NCBI GenBank assembly: GCA_024516035.1
Contig: CM044958.1
Coordinates: 28,613,755 to 28,677,754 of the forward strand
DNA from: Bactericera cockerelli
Lineage: Eukaryota; Arthropoda; Insecta; Hemiptera; Triozidae
DNA length: 64,000 nt
Direction: 5' to 3'
In this document: positions 1 to 11,491 of the stretch, piece by piece
Position numbering within the stretch: position 1 is the stretch's first letter
How the letters are laid out: the number at the start of each line of letters is the position of its first letter
Notes under the pieces: generated by a model
Database searches by the model: none
The model's input: only the letters and a program-made list of their open reading frames with translations
What the model was told of the DNA's origin: nothing
Position numbers and translations under genes: made by a program

Positions 1-2
1 TC

Positions 3-179
3 GAATCTAAAAAATGGTTAGACCATTTGGGAAAGAAATTGATTGGAATTACGGGTGATCCCCGTTCCAATCATTTTCTTTACCAAAAAATTGGTCTGGC
101 CATTCAAAGAGGAAATGCTGCTTGCATCCTCGGTTCCCTTCCAGAAGGACGGTCCCTGGGACAAGTTTTTTATATTTAA
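3..179 (+). pseudogene. C-terminal fragment of a transposable-element protein
   Basis: An open frame runs from the window edge to a TAA at 177-179 and encodes 58 residues, including the stretches GITGDPRSNHFLYQKIGLAI and QRGNAACILGSLPEGRS. This GDPR...FLxQ+I...AIQRGNA pattern resembles the C-termini of proteins encoded by insect mobile elements, probably non-LTR retrotransposons; that family assignment is from memory and tentative. The frame is followed by AT-rich sequence and a poly-A run at 208-230, as expected for a retroposed 3' end. It lies in what should be an intron of COX15, on the same strand. The 5' part is outside the window, so I cannot tell whether the element is complete. Confidence 0.55.
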
Positions 180-330
180 TAAAAATAAATATATAAAAAA
201 GTATTTAAAAAAAAAAAAAAAAAAAAAAAAATTTGAAATCTGTTCAGTGGTTTCTGAGATATGCGCGTTACAAGGAATGTTAGAAATTTATTGGATTAGA
301 AACTTATTAGAAATTTATTGGAAGTAATAG
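180..330 (+). repeat. retroelement 3' tail with poly-A run
   Basis: AT-rich sequence and a run of about 22 A (208-230), then a segment reading roughly GAAATCTGTTCAGTGGTTTC and ending in GCGCGTTACAAGGAATG. A similar segment occurs at 60172-60226 and a weaker one at the window end (63940-63985), so it is a dispersed repeat tail. Confidence 0.6.
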
Positions 331-613
331 TGAGTTACATCCTTTATAGAGTTAATGCACTTAATTGCTTTTGAAGTTTTAAAAGAGTAATAAACGAGGT
401 GTTAACAATTGATTCCTATCTCCCTTATCCCAAAATTTAATTGTAAATATTTTCTATGGTACATTCCTAACTGCATTTACAATTTCCTGCAATCAAGGAT
501 GGTGTGAAAGAGAATGCCAAATGCCTTATGACCAGATGACCACCCTTGATCAGGCTTCGTTTATTATTATTGTAAATTGTAATGCATAGGTATGTTTAAA
601 GCATGATCTAGAT
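331..613. other. COX15 intron, no feature recognised
   Basis: AT-rich sequence between the retroelement tail and the hAT MITE. I see no coding potential or structured repeat. Confidence 0.5.
606..613. repeat. left target-site duplication ATCTAGAT
   Basis: Identical to 896-903 on the other side of the hAT-type MITE. Confidence 0.85.
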
Positions 614-895
614 CAGGGGTCGGCAATTAAATCCTGTTAGGGTCCGGATTAACATGAAAAAAACCTCCGCGGTCCGGATTAATAAGAACTTACATTAACA
701 TCATTAATAACATCAGTCTTTTGGAACTTTCTTCCACCAAAACTTTCTGTCGATACTGTCTCTTTGCACATTTTTAAGGACTCATTCTTCTTGCAAATCA
801 CTTTTTTTAAGAAAGAGAAAAAATTATTTTTTTTCGAACCTAAAATTTTGTTCATGGGCCGGACAAATGAGGTCGCTGCTAATTGCCGACCGAGG
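614..895. mobile_element. hAT-type MITE with 8-bp target duplication
   Basis: The element begins CAGGGGTCGGCAATTA and ends TAATTGCCGACCGAGG, giving terminal inverted repeats that match at 13 of 16 positions. It is flanked on both sides by the identical 8-bp word ATCTAGAT (606-613 and 896-903). An 8-bp target duplication and CAGnGGTCGGCAA-like ends are typical of hAT transposons. At 282 bp with no coding frame it is non-autonomous. Internal GGTCCGGATTAA repeats lie near the left end. It sits about 50 bp upstream of a COX15 splice acceptor. Confidence 0.85.
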
Positions 896-903
896 ATCTA
901 GAT
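896..903. repeat. right target-site duplication ATCTAGAT
   Basis: Identical to 606-613 on the other side of the hAT-type MITE. Confidence 0.85.
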
Positions 904-948
904 TGTTGAATAAAATAAATACTGAGCACAACTTGACTTGTTCCCCAG

Positions 949-1216
949 GGCTCCTGGGCTGGTACATGGTGCAGTCAGGGCTGGAGCAGGACCGGTTTCA
1001 GAGCCAGAGTGACGTCCCCCGGTGTCCAGTACCGCCTGGCCTCTCACCTGTCCATGGCTTTCCTCCTGTATTCCGGCCTGCTCTGGACGGCTCTAGACTA
1101 TCTGCTCCCTGCCGGCCAACACTCTAATCTCTCTGAGGTCAATCGCGCGGGGATCTTGAAGTTGAAGCGCTTTACCCACATGAGCAAGTTATTCATCTTT
1201 CTCACTGCTGTGTCTG
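949..1216 (+). CDS. COX15: COX15 heme A synthase, internal exon (frame broken)
   Basis: COX15 oxidises heme O to heme A in the inner mitochondrial membrane, for cytochrome c oxidase. This exon follows a TTCCCCAG acceptor and ends at a CTG|GTGAGTAAG donor (phase 1). It reads LLGWYMVQSGLEQDRFQSQSD in one frame, then VQYRLASHLSMAFLLYSGLL and LKRFTHMSKLFIFLTAVSG in the next. These match the family's GWYMV-SGLE, DIPRVSQYRLA-HL and FLTA-SG segments. The frame changes at 1020-1027: CGGTGTCCAGTAC stands where CGG GTG TCC CAG TAC would be expected, so one G and one C appear to be missing. Sequencing error in homopolymers or pseudogene decay are both possible. The 5' half of the protein (roughly 170 residues, from family length) lies upstream of the window. 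Confidence 0.9.
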
Positions 1217-1557
1217 GTGAGTAAGCAATCCCATCACGGTCTACGTTCTGGGGACTAACAGAGAACCAGTGTTCGCAGAGGACTTAAAGAACAGACTAGC
1301 ACCTAAGCAGCTAGTTGCAGTTTCTATGAGTTTCATGGCTTATAAGAAAGTAATGTCCCTGATGTTATGCATAGAATATGGTTAGACGAACAACTTGAAA
1401 TAAAGTTGGCTGGGTTCATCACTCACCTCAGCTGTAGCCAATGCTACAAAAACAACACTGTGTCATAGCGACAGAATATGTTTTGTTATCGATTTTTATT
1501 AAAATGAAAATGAGTACATTCATGTGTTAACTGATTGTAATATAAAGAAGCTACCGA
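1217..1557 (+). other. COX15 intron, 5' part
   Basis: Intron starting GTGAGTAAG. I see no recognisable feature before the SINE remnant at 1558. Confidence 0.6.
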
Positions 1558-1712
1558 TGGATCGGGGTCGGATCCCACCCAAATCCCAACATGGATTTTT
1601 CCTCATATTTTGAGTATGTGGCAACTGTGACCACATAATAAAAAAACTCGATGAGTGGTAAAAAATGTGTTCAGCATTAACCTCGCCTGGTCGTTAAGCT
1701 ATAGAGTATTGT
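1558..1712 (+). repeat. tRNA-derived SINE, family 1 (5'-truncated)
   Basis: Starts in a degenerate B-box region (GGTCGGATCCCACCC) and continues through TTTTTCCTCATATTTTGAGT, an AATAA-rich stretch, and the core CAGCATTAACCTCGCCTGGT. It aligns by eye to the fuller copy at 55085-55297 and to 32972-33285 on the other strand. The A-box half of the tRNA head is missing. Confidence 0.75.
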
Positions 1713-1927
1713 TAAGTTAGTTAAAGTAAAGTTTGATTTATTTCTGGTGAAGCACAAGGCCCTTCAAAATTTTTGTTTGTAGTGCAGAATTACTAAGAGC
1801 CTCGTTTACTTTTCCAATTATTAGGCTGGTAATGCCCCTTCTGTATTGGTCGTAATTTATACACCTACTATTTTTCCTCACGAGGTATGAGTGAAACACA
1901 TTCGAGTTACAGAGTTGAAAAGTTTCT

Positions 1928-1991
1928 TCACAGTTGGGATTCGAACCCAGGTCACTGTGTGTGCAAGCCTGCTGGACACCACTCGTCTACG
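1928..1991 (-). repeat. tRNA-like SINE head
   Basis: On the - strand it reads TAGACGAGTGG (A-box-like), then GGTTCGAATCC (perfect B box), about the right distance apart for a polymerase III promoter. There is no closing acceptor stem, so it is a SINE head or tRNA fossil and not a working tRNA. It lies inside a COX15 intron. Confidence 0.6.
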
Positions 1992-2057
1992 GTAAATTCT
2001 TAGTGTTTTAATTATTTTAAAACTTTTTTTTAAAACAATTATTCATTTTTTTCTCAG

Positions 2058-2325
2058 GGGCTTTTGTAGCAGGGCTAGACGCAGGACTGGTGTACAATTC
2101 GTTCCCCTTGATGGCAGATCGCTTGATACCGAGTGATATTCTCGCTATGCAGCCCAAGATTCGCAACTTTACCGAGAACCCCACCACAGTTCAGTTTGAC
2201 CACCGGGTCCTGGGCGTGACCACGCTCAGCCTGATCACAGCGCAGTGGTGGTTGTGCAGACGGCTCAGACTGCCCACCAGGATAAACTTGGCGCTAATTG
2301 CGTCACTGGGATGGCCTATATGCAG
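2058..2325 (+). CDS. COX15: COX15 heme A synthase, penultimate exon (one-base frameshift)
   Basis: After a TTTTTTTCTCAG acceptor, the split glycine codon (G|GG) joins this exon to the previous one and gives SGAFVAGLDAGLVYNSFP, one of the most conserved COX15 stretches. Next come PTTVQFDHRVLG, with a histidine of the conserved heme-ligand region, and a membrane segment rich in L, I and A. Near the end the frame slips: CTGGGATGGCC at 2306-2316 reads LGWP in the incoming frame, but a missing G would give LGMAYMQ, which joins properly to VALGI in the next exon. The exon ends ATGCAG, and the following bases are GCTAGT, so the donor would be GC, not GT. Exon limits are firm; the integrity of the gene copy is not. 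Confidence 0.9.
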
Positions 2326-2918
2326 GCTAGTCCATTTTGTCTTTTTCCCTTGAGTGTTTTACAACTTTTTTTATTTATACATTACAAAGACATTAAAAAA
2401 GTAGCATCATATAATTGGAAAACAACTACAAAAATGTACCATTGTAAATATTTTGTAGTGTGTTTTTAAAAAAATTGGGAACTCTCATCTTCACACCTTT
2501 AAACTTAAAGTTTCAATGCACAGTTATTAGTGAGGTTGTGCAAAATACGTACGTAAATTTTTACGGGACGCTAGTTCAATAATGTGCGCATGTGCAGAAA
2601 CAACTTTTCGTCAGATACGGTCAAAAAGTTCAATCCAATTAGCGTACCGTATCGCAAACATAAATTGTTTGAGACTCCCTCCATTGTTTTTTTATTTGTG
2701 TTGATGTTTGTGCTATGTGTTTCATGTCAGTCTAACTTTCAAATCTAAGTTTTGATTTAAGGAATATAATAAAATTAAATATTCCATATGAGTTTCTTAG
2801 TTTTGGAGAGCATGTATGAATAGTGAATACAGCTAGTAATACTAAGGGGTTTCTTCACTGCTTTGCTACCAAAGTGCACGATGACGCAAACAAATGATGA
2901 TTTATTTCTTTCTTCCAG
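2326..2918 (+). other. COX15 last intron, apparent GC-AG type
   Basis: Begins CAG|GCTAGT and ends TTTCTTTCTTCCAG|GTG. The phase-0 join ATGCAG/GTGGCG is required by the protein (YMQ-VALG). No GT lies at the needed position. No repeats are recognised in it. Confidence 0.6.
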
Positions 2919-3059
2919 GTGGCGCTAGGTATCACCACTCTGCTTACTTATGTGCCCGTGTCTCTCGCAGCTCTTCACCAGTCAGGCTCCCTCATATTAC
3001 TATCCATGGCGCTGTGGTTGTCCCATGAGATGAAGCACATCAAAAGAATAGTCAAGTAA
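2919..3059 (+). CDS. COX15: COX15 heme A synthase, terminal coding exon
   Basis: Begins after the acceptor TTTCTTCCAG in phase 0 and encodes VALGITTLLTYVPVSLAALH, then QSGSLILLSMALWLSHEMKH, ending IKRIVK-TAA at 3057-3059. LGIxTLLxYVP and LAAxHQSGSL are COX15 signatures; the histidine in HQSGS belongs to the conserved heme-binding set. The last hydrophobic stretch is the final transmembrane helix. This exon is intact. The gene runs toward cpo, so the two are convergent. Confidence 0.95.
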   Translation: MALGITTLLTYVPVSLAALHQSGSLILLSMALWLSHEMKHIKRIVK

Positions 3060-3127
3060 ACCAATATCATATGGTAAGTCCAGTAAGTTCACAGTGCATT
3101 TTTATAAGCATTTCCTAGAGACCACAA

Positions 3128-3133
3128 AATAAA
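3128..3133 (+). promoter_or_regulatory. possible COX15 polyadenylation signal AATAAA
   Basis: An AATAAA 69 bases after the COX15 stop codon. This motif is frequent by chance in AT-rich DNA, so the call rests on position alone. Confidence 0.4.
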
Positions 3134-5403
3134 TAATAACTCAAATTGCAATATTTTCCATCGTAAAATATTGAATTTTTGATGCTCTCTGAGTATTAAG
3201 AGTAGATTGGTGATATTTCACTAGTTTGACTGGAAGGTGAAACTTTTTTCGAGAGTTGCAGATTGTTGGGTTTATAAAACGTAATATTATGTGACATTAT
3301 ACAAAATCCTCAAATTATCAAAATAAAAAAATACATCCCGGTATTTTTATTTCCATTCAATTCTTAGAAATCCCTAGAGTAAAAATAAAAAGAACAGGAA
3401 TATTTTATTTCATGAAATGTTTATAATTATTATTTCAATATTTTTACAGTATTAATAAATAATTTGTTACTGTTTATTACCTACATATGTACTTCAAGAA
3501 AAAAGAAAAACCACAGATGAATGTATTCTTGAACTAAGAAATAATTCGATGAAGGTATGAAAATGACTTACTACTAACTCATCAAAACATTCCTTTTGAT
3601 TTATATTGTTAACACAAAACGCCGAGGTAAGAACTATTTGTAAAATTCATACATTTTACCAATATTTCTTGTGGTATTGTGAAAAAATTATGTATTGAAA
3701 AGAAAATCAAGCAAGTATAACTATATTCGTATTAGAAGAATTTCCATTTTTGACAACTTCATATTTGAATGTTTTTATAGAAGGGTACAAATAAAAGTGT
3801 AAAATTTAATTCACATCGACTATTTTAGCTTTCTTATTTCACTAGCTTTCCTCTAAACACACCTTTCCATAGATACTAAAGAAAATCTTCAAACACATGT
3901 CCTATTTTAAGACTATGTACGTATATATTAAATTAATATACACGTAGCCATATCGGAGATCTCTAATTTTCTGATAATATCAAACATTAACAGCCGATAA
4001 TTTTAATAAGAGATAGAATAAACCAATTCAACTAAATTATTTTACTAACTACGTCTAATTAAATAATGGATTAGGTATAATTTATATATAAATTTAAGCT
4101 AATGTATATTTTTAATTAAGAGAAATGGACGGATGTACCTTCTATTATTTTAAATACCTTGCTTTTTGTATAATTTTTCCTTTGTAAAATTTCAGATATT
4201 TAGAGATTATGTTTTCCTTATTTCAAATCTGTCGAAAAGTTTTATTTTCCAAGGCTTAATGAGGAGTAGTGTAAAGTTCTTATTTTACAAGTTGGTGAGA
4301 ATCTATTGTGATACTATAAGGGCTGGTTTGGCTTTTGAATTCAAATCTGTTAAACCGGAAAACATACTCATTCTAATATGTGCTCTCTTATAGAGTAAAT
4401 TAATTTATTTTACTCTTTCCCCTCACAATTAAATGGAGTTTGGAAAACAACATTTTAAGTACTTGTTCTAGTTACTTGATCTTGATGTAAAATACTTAAA
4501 TTTTTTAAGAATAAATATTTATAGGTCTTAACACTTCTTATCATCTGAGTTTTTATTTTTAATCTAACAGACCTTTTTCCTTCATACACGTTTGTGTAAT
4601 TAAGAAGCATGAGATGAGAAACTATCTAGGTACTAAGGATTTTGAAAGGAAGGGAATAATAAAATCATGTGATTGTCTTCAAATATTCTAGACGCAAGTT
4701 TTGTTTTGATATTTTTAACTAGGATAGCGGCCCCCAATTTTTTTTCTTCGTGGCACCCTTTTAGTATTGAGATACAGAGCGGTTCCCAACAGGACTACCA
4801 AAGTTTAGAAAACGCTGATTTTTAGTCTCATGTAAGAACCTGGCTCCTCTGACCAGTTTTCCGTCGTACAAATAAAGATCCGAATTAAGCTCTTTTGAGA
4901 TTCATTTCTACTAACTCCTAGAATATGATTAGTCTTGTGTTTATCCATTTCTGATACTGAAATCTCTATCTGCTGTAACATGAACATTATTATGCATTTC
5001 ATATTTATGATCTATGTCAAGACTGAAACATTAATCGTTTTATCAGTTTCGCCTCAGCTTTTACTGTTATTATTCCTAATGTTCTGTTTCATTAGTTGTC
5101 CTATCCGAGTGAAAAATGTATTAATAACAATAAAAAAAAAAATGACAAAACAAAGGTTGTTATAAATATTTGGTTGAAACGCTGCATTTTTGGTATACAA
5201 GAAAATAAAGGGACATAAAAGTAAACGAAAAATATACAACATAAAACAGAACAAACTGATTTTTAGTTAGATAAACAGTTAATGAACGAGAGAACTCAGG
5301 ATAACATATTTATGTTTAAAAAAGAAAATCAAAACAACAAAATGGACATATTTCGGGTCCTCCTGATTTTACTTTAATAGCTTTTTATTACAATAAATAT
5401 TAC
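3134..5403. other. intergenic, no gene recognised
   Basis: AT-rich sequence between the COX15 3' end and the MITE at 5404. The only hint is at about 4723-4800, where GCGGCCCCCAA and GAGCGGTTCCCAACAGG resemble degraded hAT termini. Short frames here have no recognisable protein features. Confidence 0.5.
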
Positions 5404-5587
5404 ACAGGGTCATTAAATGAAAAGAAGCCACTCAAAATATCCGGAAAACGGATTTGTATTTTAAAGCTAAAACACGTGTACCATTTGGTATATCAAGGGG
5501 GAATGATTTTCTACTGGGGTTTTTATCATTACCAGGAGCGGCCCTAGAGAAGGGTCAACTTTGGCTTCTTAAATGAAACCACCCTGT
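5404..5587. mobile_element. short MITE with ACAGGGT termini
   Basis: The left end reads ACAGGGTCATTAAATGAAAA then GAAGCC; the right end, reverse-complemented, reads ACAGGGTGGTTTCATTTAAG then AAGCC. The ends are imperfect inverted repeats of about 27 bases around a 130-bp centre without coding frame. The ACAGGGT terminus recurs in other foldback elements of the window. Confidence 0.5.
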
Positions 5588-8500
5588 TTGTAATACATAT
5601 CTGAAAAGTACACGTTAAAAGTATTTTTGTTTTAGTTTCTCCTATTTATTCAATGAGCTGTATATGTAGGTACATCTGGTACATAGTCAGACAAAAAGAT
5701 ATTAGTGATGGTAAGATGACCCTAACCCTATTAATCTAGGATTATATCTTGTTATATTGAATATATAAGAGCAATTAAATCAACAGTACTAAGTAGGTAA
5801 GTCCTGTTATTTCAAGCTTTAATTTTTCAATTTATAAATTGATAGTATTGGAAAAATAAGAAAGTTCTCTCTGAAATCACAACAGGAAATTGGTGTTACA
5901 GTCTGAGCTATCAGATATAGAACAAAATGTTTTATTAACGAAACTACCCAACATAATATAGTTAACAAATATACCTTGCTAAATTAAACACAAAAACATA
6001 ATATACACTTATTAAACAATCACAAATAAATCATGTAAAATAAAAATTAGATAAATAAAGCTAGGTACGAACTGAAAAGTAAAAAATAAATCAAAATTTA
6101 CAAAAATGTATAAAGGAATGTTAAACTAAGTAAATCAATATTTTTTATGTATATTACTAAATTAAAAAAAAATATAAAGGAACTAAAACAAACGTTAGAT
6201 AAAGAGACGTTAAGTTTTTTGCTTAAGAAAAAAGAGTAACAAGAAACATTTAAACTGATAATTTTAATGCATTCTTATTTTTAGTACAAATTAATTAGTA
6301 CTGTTAACTGATATTTTAATATCAACAAGCCCTCTTTCACGTGAATTTTTTAAGTAAATAAATCAATATTTACCTCTTTGTTTAATGCGTTTAAAGGTTC
6401 TTAGATGTACGTAAGTAAATATCTACTAGTTCTTGTTTTAATTATTATTTAATTTTTTTTTTGATAATTCTTAATATACTTAATTATTATAAAACTTATT
6501 CATAAATATATAATGCCAAAAGAAACGGAGAGAGGTTTTCTAATACATACCTACTTCTGTAAGTATCTCTACTTCTACAAGTATAAACCAAGACTCTCAC
6601 TGTCACTTGACACACTAAGCTGGCCACACACGTACATGCATGCCTGTCAACTCTCACACTGCCATTAATAAAGAAGGAAAGATCAACAGAGAGATGGAGA
6701 TAGAGAGAAGAAAAGGATAAGAGAAAGAGTGAGAGAGAAAACGAAGGAAAAAAATATAACCGAGGCCTGTGCATGAACTCGCCACACACGGTCAGGCAAA
6801 CGGCATGCATGGCATGTATGTCGGTTGCATAATTGAATTTCAACAGGCAGCATAAATGAGCTTATGCTCGTGATCTTCTGCTGCTACACATGCTCCTGCA
6901 TGCATGTATGTTCGTGCGTAGCCGCCTTGCTTGTAGGCTCAAAATCTTAATGAGTCTTGTTTTTTTTGTGTGTGAATTTCAAAAGAACACCAATCCTGAC
7001 ATCTATGTATACTTTCAAACTTCATTGTTTTAAAAAACGATTAATATGTAGGTATCCCATTTCTCTTGGTACGTTAGAATTATCAATATTTAACTGCCAC
7101 TCAAAAGTCTTCCATCATACCTGGTTCTCCCATTACTATATGTTTTTTCTTGTGGCTTGAAAGTTATTATAACTTATGTTGTACAAGAAAAAAATCTTGG
7201 TTTTAGTTTTATTAATAGAAAACACTTTACATAATTACATAGAATATAAAAACCAGGTTCCCCACACAAGAAATGAATTTTTTGTGGGTTGGAATTTTTT
7301 TTAAGAGGTGTACCTACTTATTTAAAAGTTCCTGAATTTTAAAATTACCGAGAGAAACAAACAAAAAAAAAAATTACATGACATACATACAGTCAATAGT
7401 TCACAACTTTGTCATTACTAAATAATGCTTGACCATGGTATAATTAATAATGATGGTAAGGATTGAAAACCTATACATTTAATGAAATGAAAACAGATAT
7501 ATCAAGCATACATAAAACTAGGTCCTATTAACCATAATATTGTATTAACTAAATTTATTTGCTACTAAACCTCTCTTTCAATAAAGTAATTTACTGTAGA
7601 AATCCATAAAGAAATTTTACAAGAAAAAAATGTTATTTCATATATTTAAAAAATTATATTAATTCAAATTTGAACAAGCACTTGTGTGATATGTTTCAAA
7701 TGATTTTATTATTCAATATTGATATGTATCTGTTAACAGTTTTTATCATAATTTTATTTAACATTATTTGAAAAATGAAACGAAAATATTTATTTGGTCT
7801 TAATAATATTAAATTCTTGCTTATGAACTAGATTTTTAAACTTTAAAATAAATTTCCAAAAATGTAAAATTAATTTAATTTTATATGTAGATAATTCCAA
7901 ATTAAAAATCAAAAAGAATTACAATTATAGTTTAAAGATGGTTAAAAATAATCAAATCGACTAACTATGTAATTCTAATTTTTAAACTCACACAAAAGGA
8001 AACCAAAAGGTAAGTAATCAGAATCCACACAATTTATTATTATTCTATCAAAACTGAGATAGCTGCATTATAATTTACTAAATCTTTTTCTTTTTTTACT
8101 TACTCGTATCCATTGTAGAAATTAATAATGAAATCTATTCTTGAGTTTGTACGAGTTGGTATTAATTTTGAAAAAAATGAAAGCTGGACAAATAGGTAAA
8201 GAATAGTAAATTGAAAAGTCATAATTGAAATATTGCTTATATTTTTCAAATTGATAATAATTGATCTACGGGGTTTCCCCCCATAAAGAGAAGTCAATTT
8301 TCTGAATTATATGGAGAGATTCATTATTCATTTGTTTTATCATTGACATTTACCAAGTAATGAATGAATAGGTAACAAACTACAAAAAGATGGCGACAAA
8401 ATGGGGAAACAAAACTTGTCAATGCTAAAGAATAGAAGGGCACCGTTGGCATATTGAACGAAAGAATTAATGAGAATGATTTTTCAACTTTATAGGTAAA

Positions 8501-11490
8501 AATTTAAATTTTAAAAGCAGAAAAATCACGAAAGTTATACCTTTGGTATAATAGTAATGAAATAAACTAATATCCATTATATTAATTAACAGAAAGAAGT
8601 AATAAAGTATAAATTTACAACTTGATTCAGAATTCATACTAGGTACCTTAACTAATCATTACAAATTTCTGTTCCATTTGTATGTTGTACATATATGTAT
8701 AGGGAAAACCTACTTTTAGGTCTTTAATTTAAATCAATGATTATTTATCCAAAAATAATAATTGATGACATATTTTTATGGTCAAACGAATTCATTTATT
8801 CTTATTATCTTTTAATCGATTAATTGATTAGGTAAGTGGTTTTACATTGTTATTATTTTATTTTTTAGGCCAGTTGAATGGAAACTCATGAATTTTATGA
8901 AAAGAAAGTATTATTTCAAGAACATTTATGACCAAGGAAGTATTCCATTTTCCCCTCAGGGTAGTTGTACTAAAGTGGCGAGGGAGAAGCCTCTCATTCC
9001 TTCTAGGTTTTTCCTCCTTATATGAGTTCCCCCAATTACTTTAAGACAAATCTCCCAAGTTTGAAAAGCTTCCTAGGTCACAGGCTCACTATTTTTGTTT
9101 TGTATGGTTTTCTCATTTAATTTTCTTTGTTCAACTGACCTATAAATAAGAAAATAAATATTGATTTTTTTTTAACTATCACTAAATTATAATGAGATTA
9201 TTTGTTAATTCACGTGTATTACATCTATCTCAAGAGTTTAACCCTTTGTGCCTATTTACCATAGCAGTAGATATAGATTTTTTATATCTGTTGTCTCTCG
9301 CTTGTTTTGGTCTACCCTAAAAAATAGTTAAAGTTATCTTTTTTTCTTCTTCTTCTTTTTTTGAATTGTTCTACTCAATGAATCTATTAAAATACACTCT
9401 TCGGGGATTAAGGCTCAAAAGGTTAATATGCTTGGACAAAAGTAGGTACAAAAACGATAAGATGCAAATATTAATAAAACATACTACTAATAGATTCTTT
9501 GGTATCAAATTAACAATACAATAAATTACCTACTTGATTAACAACGAACGAGCTTTGAATTTTTTTTTTTTTGGTTTTTTGGTAAAGAAAATCTAGGTGG
9601 TCAGAGTACTATAAAAAAAGTTCAATTTATTTTGATTGAGCATATTTCCCCCTTGTTCACTTTTTATTTATTTAATAATAATTCATCTAATCAACAAAAT
9701 TTGAGCGTTTTTTTTAAGAAAACGAATAAGAACGAATTTCCTTAAAGTTCAGAATATCTTCTGGATTTTTGTTACATATTTTTGTGTCACTTACTAACAA
9801 GTTCATATTTTCTATCAGTTATAAATAATTTATCAAAGAAGATTAAAAACGAAGAATAGAAGGCCTCATACATTGTTGCTTAATGAAAATACAATATCTA
9901 TTAGAAAATATTTTAGATTAAAAAAAGAAAAAAGAAATTGGAGGTATATTAAGCAAATAACACAAAATAATATTCCTATCCAATTCTTTGAGTAAGCAAT
10001 TAAAAAAATCAAAACATTTTATTATTTTAAAGTTCATCACAGGAAAGTAATTAACATTCTTTTGAAAAGTGATTATCTGTTAGAAGTGAAGAAATTATAT
10101 TTTTTCTTAAAAAAACCAGATCTAAAAAAGTTATATCAGCATCTCAACGGCTGGACTAGATTTTCATTCGTTTTTTGTCAAGTAGGATTTTGAATTGTTG
10201 GGTGAAAAGCTCCGAAATTAACAGACTCCATTTTCTTCGCTCCTAGGAGGTGTTCCCTGTAACAGAAGGTTGACATAAAATAAAATATTTTTTGATGAAA
10301 TACTTTGAAGAAAAAATGCTTTTGAGAACTATATATTACCTATTCAGCAGGTAAAACTTGAGACCTCATTGAATGTAAGCATTTTTACGCATGTGTGAGT
10401 TATGGCTCAAAAAATATCGCAGACAAAAAATCAATTTGATTTCAAAACCCTTGTACCGATTTCTTCAATAAATTATACTGAGAATCATTTTGGTGACGAT
10501 ATTTTCATTTGGAGAAAATAAAAACAATAAACACGTCAGTTGAAGTCAATTCATTCAGAGTCAGGTCTAGACTAATGCTTTGGATGCATCGGTAAAGAGT
10601 ACCGATTATATACCTACCTGTAAATTAATCTTTTTATAAAAAAATAAAATTATTAATAAAAAAAGTTTGCCAGAATTTCTTCGAAAAAGAACTAGTTCTA
10701 CTTTCTACAAAACAGCATGCTTGACAGAAAAAAGGACATGCAGAAGCCACACGTTAAACACACATCAAGTTTTTGTGTAAAAATTAAATTATACAAATAA
10801 AGAATATAATTATTTTACACTATTAAAACCGCGTTGAGAATGAAATTGATTTTAATCAAAAAGTAAATCTCTCGTAGACACACCCTTACTTCCAAGTATC
10901 TTGTATTATAAAATGATTTGTGTGTGTATGTGTGTATGTTTGTTTGTGTGTGTGTCTTGTATCTGTGTCCGTCTGTATCTGTAGCTATAAACTTGCAACT
11001 TGAATTAACCACACTCAGCTTGAGTGGGGCCAGGAATAGGCAGTTGATGTGTATACACTGTATATACTTATGTGTACGAGTATTTTTTCTTCTGACAGTT
11101 CTTCTTTGGAAAATGACCTCATGTGTATCTAGGTATGTACTGCCAGAAATAGACACTAGTTAAGTCTCTTGAATCCAGCAGTTATTTTACGTGTTATTGC
11201 TACTACCACGTTACCAAGCACCAACACAATGTTAAAAATATGTAATGAGTATATTTAAAAAAGTAAATAACGACACATCCATTTTTTAACATCAAAGGTT
11301 TACTCTTTCTCATGAATGAACCCTATATGCAACCATGTGATATTGTAAATGTTTCAAACGCATTTTGAAATTTCAAGCCTTGTGGTCATTCTGTTCATTG
11401 AATTTCTAATAATTTCACGTATTTTACACCACAGTGTTGAAAAAATCCCATTTTCTTACTCGTTCAAATAATAATATACTTAGGAAATCA
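5588..11490. other. AT-rich intergenic region or distal 3' region of cpo
   Basis: Nearly 6 kb with no coding exon I can support. It contains a GA-rich stretch (6665-6750), a TG-rich microsatellite (10918-10956), and a short remnant at 11005-11045 matching the CACTCAGCTTGAGTGGGGCC part of the 5S-derived SINE. A last cpo exon could lie here unrecognised, because the second-RRM exon ends in a splice-donor-like sequence. Confidence 0.5.
10918..10956. repeat. TG-rich microsatellite
   Basis: Interrupted (TG)n with TATG and TTTG variants. It produces spurious Cys/Val-rich and His/Thr-rich frames. Confidence 0.8.
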
Positions 11491-11491
11491 A

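Noticed and set aside
1928..1991. Possible functional tRNA gene
   Set aside because: A and B boxes are present but there is no acceptor stem.
6496..6843. 115-residue - strand frame
   Set aside because: Dominated by a GA/CT-rich low-complexity stretch read as Ser/Leu/Phe; no conservation signal.
10815..11163. Overlapping frames of 81 and 113 residues on opposite strands
   Set aside because: Both depend on the TG microsatellite and a SINE fragment.
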